Source of the DNA: Diploscapter coronatus
Lineage: Eukaryota; Nematoda; Chromadorea; Rhabditida; Rhabditidae
Direction: 5' to 3'
DNA length: 64,000 nucleotides
Assembly (NCBI GenBank): GCA_964036155.1
Contig: OZ038422.1
Coordinates: 54,769,201-54,833,200, forward strand
Position 1 is the first letter of the stretch, and the number at the start of each line of letters is the position of its first letter. This document shows, one piece after another, positions 56,937 to 64,000 of the stretch. Position numbers and translations under genes: made by a program. The notes under the pieces were generated by a model that was not told the DNA's origin, ran no database searches, and saw only the letters and a list, made by a program, of their open reading frames with translations.

Positions 56937-59801
56937 TCAGAAGAGACCGCACTGCCGGAGATTCTCCCGAATGATGATGTCAGTCACAGCGTCGAACACG
57001 AAACGAATATTGTTCGTGTCCGTTGCCTGCAAATAAGTCTTCCATTTCCAGAAAAATAGCAAAAAATCAATTAATAATAATAATAATATCATTTTCGAAA
57101 TTATATATTGGATTGTCGCATAATTTTTTCAATATTGAGGATACGAGTTTTCACGTAAATAAATTACAATTACTACCCCACACAATCCTATGCATATCAC
57201 TTATCTTTTTTTAGTTTAGAGACAAGTACTGGAATTTCTAGAATAAAATTCTCATGAAATTATGCGACAACCCAATAATAGTGTCGTTAAGAAACTTAGA
57301 AAGTTCAAAAATCATAATTGTACATTTTCAGCAACGATTTGCCAAATATGCTAACAATTGCATTTTTACAAAAAAAAATCTAAGGAAAAATTGAATGTGC
57401 ATATTGTTTTAGAGAAATGAATCATTTTCTACGGAAACTTATTAATAACTACAAAATATTTTCGAGAAAAAGATTTAAAAAATCAATAATTGCAAAAGTG
57501 ACTTACACAAGTGAAGTGAGTGTAGATTTCCTTCTGTCCGTCCTTCCTCTTGTTCATGTTCTCGAACTGCGTCTGGATATAGGCAGCCGCTTCCTCGAAT
57601 GTATTCGCTCCTGCAAATTATCGTTTTTTTCTTTCTACCTTCTTTTCTTCGATAAAATTCCAGCGTAGAATATAAAACTTAAATTTCACTGCATATTTTT
57701 GATCGAATGCTTGAAATTGTCGGTTTTCTATATGTTGAATAAGACAGGTGTATGTTCTCCAGCTATCTCACCTCTGTATTCCGGGAAGCAAATGGACAGA
57801 GGGGATCTCCTGATTTTCTCCTCGAAAAGGTCCTTCTTGTTGAGGAAGAGAATGATGGAAGTCTCGGTGAACCACTTGTTGTTGCAGATCGAATCGAACA
57901 ACTTCATAGACTCCATCATTCGGTTCATCTCGTCGTCCTCCGCCAGCACCATGTCGTACTGAAAAGAAAAATAGGAATATTTTCTCAAGCATTTCAGAAG
58001 GAAAATGAACCATAAGTTCAGATATGCCTAATAATTATCTGTTCCTAATCCTCTATTCAGGTTGACCATTTTTTAGCTTTCCAACAAGTACCGAAAGATG
58101 AAAACTTTTGTGCACTTACACATAATTTGTAAAGTTGAATTTTCACAAGTTGGTAAATAGTAGCCTTTAAATTCATACCTCACTCAACGCGACGCAGAAA
58201 ATGATCGCAGTGACGCCTTCGAAGCACTGAAAATTCAAAGATAAGAATAAAATTGCAAGTATTAGTTTTACATGAATCCACTTCTTTCTCTCGGAACGCT
58301 GACCACCCACATCGAACATCTTGAAGTGGAGATCCTTGTACGTGAAATGCGTCTCCACAATGCCTGTCGTCTTCACTCGGGTGCGCAGCACATCGTCCTC
58401 AAATTCACAACATAAATTCATCATGAATCGAATGCTATGGAGCAATTCAATTAGCACATCTTCAAACAATCAAAGTATAAAATATCCCTTCGAATGATAT
58501 ATGGATAACTTGAATAAATCAAATGATAAGTTGTGCTTGAGAATTCCAAATTTAGATAAACGAAAAAGAATATACCTGTGTGGGAATGTAATTGGGCTGT
58601 GAGATGCGATCGAGATAGTTGAGATAGTAGGGCGCAGAGTCGTTGAGCTGGTACTCCCTCGAGCGCATGAAGCACTTCTGCACTCCCCCGTCCGCCCACA
58701 AACGCTTCATCACAACTGCCAATTCGTGCGGCATTTCGCCCTGCAATTCGTAAGCAAATTAGACACAGACATACATACAGACTATTCTAGTAAACAATAC
58801 ACGTTTACCCGTTTTACGAGTTCGTCCATTTCTTTTAATTAGGTTAGATAGGGGATTGGGTAGGCAGTATGCTTTCCCAATGATAAACCCAGCTAGCAGA
58901 ATGTCTATACTGCTAACAATAAGCCTGTCTAGTCCTGTCCTAACGTAACCAAATTTAAAGGGATGAATGATTCAAGGAAAAAAGCTATACAAACCTCGTC
59001 ATAGTTGTTGCTGATGTTGAAGAACTGCTTGGCGTCCTCAAGTCTGGAAGGGCTGTCGAAGTCGATTCGCAGAGTGTTCATCGCACGCAGAATGGCTCCC
59101 AGCGACTGAAATAGATGTCTAGTAATTTATTAATTTTCATGGACGTAAATCAAAGGTAGTGAAGCTATCAACATCCTAAGAAAAGTCGTACATCAACATT
59201 GATATAGTCTGCGTTATATAGAATTTAGGGTAATGTATTTATCGCCGCTTGATTATCGTTGCCGGCTGTGTTCGCCAACGAATTCCAGGGTTTGAGGGTA
59301 TAGGAAAAAGATAAAAAAAAAAAAAAAAAAAAAAACAATACACTGATAACGGTAACAGAGCTGTGACAAATACATGAGCCGTACAATTTTACATCAATGT
59401 TATGACGCTCTCTTATGCAAAATGTCTAGAGAAAAACAATTTAAAAAATAATAAAACAGGAATTACTTGAATAGTGTTGCTGTAGACGACGGGTTTGTAC
59501 TGCTTCCTCTCCTCGTCGCTGTAGCCAGTCTCGTGGATGATCTTCATCTGCTTCACGATCGTGCTTTTGCCCGACTCGCCCGCGCCCAACAGCAGCAGCT
59601 TCACTTCCCGCGAGGCTCGCTCGCCGTCTGCTTTCAGCTGGAAGGCAACACATTTTTCAATAAATATGATTTTCAGTCTTTTGTCAGATTTATACAATTT
59701 CCCAATTATCACTTGGTAAGAGTATCAAAGCACCCAACCTGCTCATCGATTTGCTTGGACCTGAGTTTTGCGTGTTGGTCAGTGCTGTTGACACATCCCA
59801 T
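56937..59801 (-). CDS. GNAI: Heterotrimeric G protein alpha subunit, Gi class, 354 aa
   Basis: Nine exons join in frame: 59801-59739, 59637-59467, 59105-58995, 58740-58576, 58397-58272, 58226-58179, 57958-57772, 57610-57507, 57026-56937. Length equals vertebrate G-alpha-i. MGCVNS gives Gly2 for myristoylation and Cys3 for palmitoylation. The P-loop GAGESGKST is at about residues 39-47. Switch I RVKTTG carries the cholera-toxin Arg and the Mg-binding Thr. Switch [14 protein letters not shown] has the catalytic Gln. NKKD and TCAT bind guanine. The C-terminus QCGLF keeps the pertussis-toxin Cys at position -4. The family couples seven-pass receptors to inhibition of adenylyl cyclase and also orients spindles with GPR/LGN proteins. 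The N-terminal helix is less conserved than in G-alpha-i, so assignment as orthologue or nematode-specific GPA paralogue is open. Confidence 0.95.
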
Positions 59802-62317
59802 GTTGCCTGCCTTTCCTGCCTATCTGTGCTCTCTGCCAATCTGCAATCTGCCAGGGACAACAGAGGGAAGGGGGAAGGGCACCTGATCGATGCACTGAGT
59901 GCCCAGTCGCCTCGCCTGAAGCAGATAATGTTCATCCGAGCAAATTAGCCTCATCTCCAAGCCTGCAGACCCTGCTGCATTGCGGCACTCGGTCTGTGCC
60001 CAGAGCCGCGGACTTGGCTAATTACGAGCAACCAAAACGCATTAGGAAAGCGAGTGAGAACGCTATCAACTGATCAGAAATTCGCGATTTGTTGATCGAA
60101 AAATTTGATAAATTGGTAAAGTGCAAAATATTCAATAATGAATTTGAAATGAAAGAGGAAAAAACAAGGAGAACAAGAAGACGAAAAGCAGAGAAACGCC
60201 GCTGTTTCATGGCAAAGGATAGCTACCTTAGTCTTGCTGCAGAGACGCGGTAAACAACGAACGAGGGGAACGCAAATGCGGAAATGTGTCGATATGAAAA
60301 AGATCAAGCGTGTTCGCATTCGAGAAATACAAGAAGATGTTGTGCTTACCGAGTGTGAGTCAGTCACAAGTTTTGAAAATTATTTATTGATCCGGACACG
60401 AGAAAATTGACAATTTATGAGAATTGTCGGAAGAAATCGGAACCGACCGTCCAGGCTGGAAACGGGAGTGTGGACCGACTGGTCGGGGAAGAAAGGATGG
60501 CAAATGACCAGTACAGTAATCAGTGATTGAAGAGAGAGAACAAGATAAATGGAGAGAGGAAAAAGATATAGAGTAAATGAAGTGTCCGATAGGCGGCACT
60601 GGCGTGAAGAGGAGAAAGTGGGAAGAAAAGTGAGCGATTAGAGAAAGAGTGAATTGAATGAAGAAATAGTGAGTCTCTAACAGAAATACTTTACTGAAAA
60701 ATTGAAATAAAAAAATGACGAATACTGACATGTGTGATAAATAAAAAATGAAGATAAAAATAACGAAATCACCAGCAATCAAAGCGCCCCTCCGTCCTTT
60801 TCAAGAAACTCACTACGCGATTAATTCAGAGTGCACTTTTTCGCCCTGACTTTACTCCTCTTTCTTTTATTGTCGATTGTAAACGAGGTGTCCATTGCTT
60901 AGTGCCCTTCGCAACAGGGAAGGTGCGAAACGCGTCGCGTCCTCATGCGTTGCGGCTTTCGTTGTGAAAAGCATTTCTCACACAAGATTCTGATTTTCCG
61001 TCGGAATTTCGCAATTATCCGCTAATTAATGACAATTAGTGCTAATTATGATTAGATTATCGACTGTTGAGTGAAAACGCTCTTTATCTCATTTTTAGCG
61101 ATTTCTAGACGATTTATTGAAATTTGAACATTTTTATGATTTTCTTCGACAGAACTTTTAAAATTATCGATAATTGGTAGATATTTAGAGAATCATTACA
61201 GACACAGACTTCAATTTCATCTTATTCCGTGTTTTTCGTAATTTTTCGCGAGTTTTTTGCCTCGTTTTTCAATAAAATGATTTCTTGAGCATAGTTTTTA
61301 GATATGAGCAAGTCCTACCATTTGAGTGCCGCCCTGCAACGAGCCCCTCCAAATCAGCGCCACCGCTCTGTAGAATAAAATCATTAAAAATGTTTAAATT
61401 TCAATAAATCGTCTAGAAATCGCTAAAAACGAAATAAAGGGACAAATTTTCACTCAACAATCAATAATCTAATCATAATTGGCGTTAATTGCCATTAATT
61501 AGCGGATAATTGCGAAATTCCGACGGAAAATCAGAATCTTGTGTGAGAAATGCTTTTCACAACGAAAGCCGCAACGCATGAGGACGCGACGCGTTTCGCA
61601 CCTTCCCTGTTGCGAAGGGCACTAAGCAATGGACACCTCGTTTACAATCGACAATATCAACGGAAAGGAAACGGGAAGGGGAGAGAAGAAAGTAGGAGTA
61701 TAAAGTCAGGGCGAAAAAGTGCATTCTGAATTAATCACATAGTGAATTCTCGGGAAGAGGACGGAAGAATGCAAAGAAAAGATCAAATTCAAGTAAATGA
61801 AATAGATATGAAGAATGAAATTGAAAGAAATAGCCGGGTTTACGAAGTGCGGGAGATAATTGGAACAAAGGGAAGGATGGAAGGGGCTCTGATCAGAAAC
61901 CAACTGCATTCCGCAACTTGCCGAAGAACGAATCGTCCCTGCTTCGGGGAGGGCTCGAGCTCTGGAAAATATGGTCCTTATCAAATGGATACACGTGAAA
62001 ATTCATAATAAAAGTGTACAAATGCAATTGCCGAGTAAGACAAACACTATCTTTTAAAAGCGCTCTTCTTCTATTCTTAATTGTGCGCAGATAAAATTCT
62101 ATTGAGACATGCTCTCTTATTATTTTGTCACAACATCTTCCGACTAACCGCATGACACTCATGATCTCAGGTCATGCGAAATAGTATGGGAAAAGAAAGC
62201 CTATCACCCAACACCCTACCCAAACTATACACTACACATATTTTGGGATCTTAAATGTCGTGCGGCTGCTTCCAGATAGCCATGCATTTCTAGCTTTGGT
62301 CCTCTCGAATTACTAAT
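59802..62317. other. Region upstream of G-alpha-i, holds a large foldback
   Basis: Contains the G-alpha promoter or 5' UTR, the foldback at 60810-61745 and the 3' flank of NUP35. Small ORFs in both arms mirror each other because of the palindrome. No other gene was recognised. Confidence 0.5.
60810..61745. repeat. 936-bp foldback element with arms of about 340-370 bp
   Basis: The left arm, 60810 to about 61148, is the reverse complement of the right arm, about 61373-61745, with few mismatches. Outer ends are TCACTACGCGATTAATTCAG and, on the other strand, TCACTATGTGATTAATTCAG. Shared internal blocks include GTGCGAAACGCGTCGCGTCC, TCCGTCGGAATTTCGCAATT and GCGATTTCTAGACGATTTAT. The right arm has an insertion of about 20 nt near 61665-61695. 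The spacer of about 220 bp is unique and non-coding. A transcript through it would fold into a very long hairpin. Confidence 0.85.
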
Positions 62318-64000
62318 TCAATCGAAAGCGTTCACCTCTTGTCTGAAGTTCATAGACAAAGGCCTCATTCCGGAACGGGGAGTTCCACTGCGAGCTGGCA
62401 TACCACTGGAATATTCAATATTAGGATAGAAGATAAAGAAAAACGAACGATTACCTGACAGAAGTGTTGAACGAAGTGTTGTTGGTAGTAGTGTTGAAGG
62501 AGATGGCGGGAATGACGTTGGGCTCGGTCGAGTCGTCCAGACTCGCCGATTGTCCGTTCACTGGCAGGGCCGCATTCTCGATGTCGTTAGAGGCCAGTTC
62601 CTCAAGTTGATCATTAAGAAATTTTATTGTTAGTGATTCTTCAAATCAACGAAAAAAACTTGATCTCACCATCTTATTCGAATTTAATACTTGCATTTTA
62701 AACTCTTGTTGTTCCGATTATGATTGTAGCAATTAGCAAACTTTTAGATAACTATAAAATGCGAGAAGACTTGATTTGTTTCTATTTAGAGCCCAACTTT
62801 TTAATCGAAATTGAAACATTGTTTAAAAGTTACCTCTTCAGTAGCAGGCATAACTCCAATGCGAACAGAGCCATCGAGAATCATCCCGTTACGAGCTAAG
62901 GCCTGTTGGGCATGGGCTGCACACGAATAACGAATGTACATCCAATTGCCACGAGGAGCTGACTGCAAAGATATGAGAAATGAAAGAATAATAAAAGAGA
63001 TCTGATGAGCTGCTTTCCTTCTTTATTATCAATCTACTATTTTCTAAAAGAAACTGCATGAAACATCAGAAAATCGAGATAAAATTTTACCTGATGCGAG
63101 ACAATCTGTGCATGTTTGGAGAAGAGTTTGAGGATGCTGGTGGCGTAGTCGGAAGGGAAGCCGAACACGACGATCCACGTGTCTGCAGCCGACTCAGAGG
63201 AGCGCTGTCTGCTCGACTGCTGTTGCTGGACGGGCAGCTGGTCGAAGATGCTCATCCTTCTGCTCTTATTCACTGGCTCCAGGGCGCTGCGAAGGGAACG
63301 CAAAGGGGGTGCTCCTGGAAGTGTTTACTTTCAAGAACAAAAAATATGTTATTTACAAACAACCAACACAACCAGTGTCCCTTCTTCTCTTTCTCTATGA
63401 AAATTATCATCAGTTAAAAATTTACTACTCATGCATAGAGGTGGCTTCTGAGAATGTTCATACGATTCTAGAGAGCATATTGTTAAAAAAAATGACAAAA
63501 CTATTATTTTTTTTCAAGTCACAAATAAATAAAGAATAAAATGTACCATTTTGAGTGTCGCTGTTGGAATTGACAGCCTTTGCAGCAGAAGCAGCCGCAC
63601 TGCGAGGCAGAGTGCCGTACGGACTGGCCGACAGCTGGGAGAAGGTGAAGTCGCTGCCCGCAAACGAGACATTCCTCTCGTTCCTCTCGCCCCGTTCACC
63701 CCTGTCCCTCTCGCGATCTGTCAGATTCTGCTGGACGAGTGCAGGCGACCAGTGCACTGTCTTCGAGCCTGTGCCTCCCGCAGTCTCGAAACGGTTCATG
63801 TCTGCAGTTACAATCGTTCAAAGATTCAAAGCTCCGATAAATAATGATCGAGAAAATCATACTTATATCGCATTCATCAAGATGATGTCAAGAGAAAAAA
63901 GACCGTATTAATTCAATATTAAAAGATTAAACTGGCTACCTCTGATAGAAGTAGTGGAAGAGGGAGGCGTGCCGGAGAGAGAGGACTGCTGCGGACTCGA
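62318..64000 (-). CDS. NUP35: NUP35/Nup53 nucleoporin, 5' end outside the window
   Basis: Six exons read in frame from beyond 64000: >64000-63940, 63801-63547, 63314-63091, 62962-62834, 62600-62455, 62405-62318. The first part is Ser/Thr/Pro-rich. The centre holds the Nup35-type RRM (MPPN) fold: DTWIVVFGFPSDYATSILKL, IVSHQ, then GNWMYIRYSCAAHAQQALAR and GSVRIGVMPA. A Ser/Asn/Thr-rich linker and a short tail with RSGTPRSGMRPLSMNF follow, ending at VNAFD. By family knowledge this nucleoporin links the inner ring of the nuclear pore to the membrane and to other nucleoporins, and its RRM dimerises instead of binding RNA. The C-terminal amphipathic membrane helix of yeast Nup53 is not obvious here. 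Confidence 0.92.

Noticed and set aside
54655..59334. A runs at about 54655-54674 and 59309-59334 as processed-retrotransposon tails
   Set aside because: No target duplications or retroelement sequence were found upstream of either run; they are most simply homopolymer tracts.
1..64000. tRNA, rRNA, CRISPR, phage or bacterial operon structures
   Set aside because: Searched by eye for cloverleaf patterns, direct-repeat arrays and compact intron-free gene strings. None was convincing and the window is clearly spliced eukaryotic DNA. A weakly conserved tRNA or snRNA could have been missed without a covariance-model search.

Overview
The window is eukaryotic genomic DNA, almost certainly from a nematode. 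Every recognisable gene is split into many small exons. The introns are mostly very short (about 41-51 nt is the commonest size) with TTTTCAG/TTTAG-type acceptors. Two genes belong to families I know mainly from nematodes: a C6-type secreted protein and a small protein carrying only the N-terminal (PAI) half of a paired domain (NPAX-like). Several start codons sit 0-30 nt after a strong 3' splice acceptor, which is the usual appearance of spliced-leader trans-splicing. I cannot name the species. I joined exons by eye; phases agree at nearly every junction, and the resulting protein lengths match the families (plexin about 1921 aa, G-alpha-i 354 aa, PA2G4 425 aa).

Layout, left to right: (1) 1-751, 5' part of a divergent HSP70 (-). 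(2) 1995-4459, unrecognised 326-aa protein (-). (3) 5705-7304, four-pass membrane protein, 207 aa (+). (4) 9405-13266, PLA2G6-like patatin phospholipase, 455 aa, without an ankyrin array (+). (5) 14939-26011, complete plexin in 35 exons (-). (6) 28924-33854, PA2G4/EBP1 (+), with a decayed mariner in its seventh intron. (7) 34608-35431, secreted C6-type protein (-). (8) 37033-37530, NPAX-like PAI-domain protein (-). (9) 38016-40052, secreted proline-rich protein (-). (10) 44848-46275, small single-pass membrane protein (+). (11) 46697-52237, secreted BPI/LBP-family lipid-binding protein, 591 aa (+). (12) 53060-55562, VGLL4-type protein with two TONDU motifs (+). (13) 56937-59801, G-alpha-i (-). 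(14) 62318->64000, NUP35/Nup53, 5' end outside the window (-).

The spaces between exons hold many short inverted-repeat elements: a hAT-like MITE, a MULE-like MITE with a perfect 9-bp target duplication, three copies of one TIR family, two copies of a TA-flanked repeat, and several single palindromes. A 936-bp foldback lies between NUP35 and G-alpha-i. No CRISPR array, rRNA, tRNA or bacterial-type operon was seen. The genes look like a random sample of housekeeping, signalling and secreted functions rather than one pathway. I found no convincing novel multi-gene system. The most unusual features are the element density, the GC-AG introns, the acceptor-next-to-ATG pattern, and the two unrecognised proteins.
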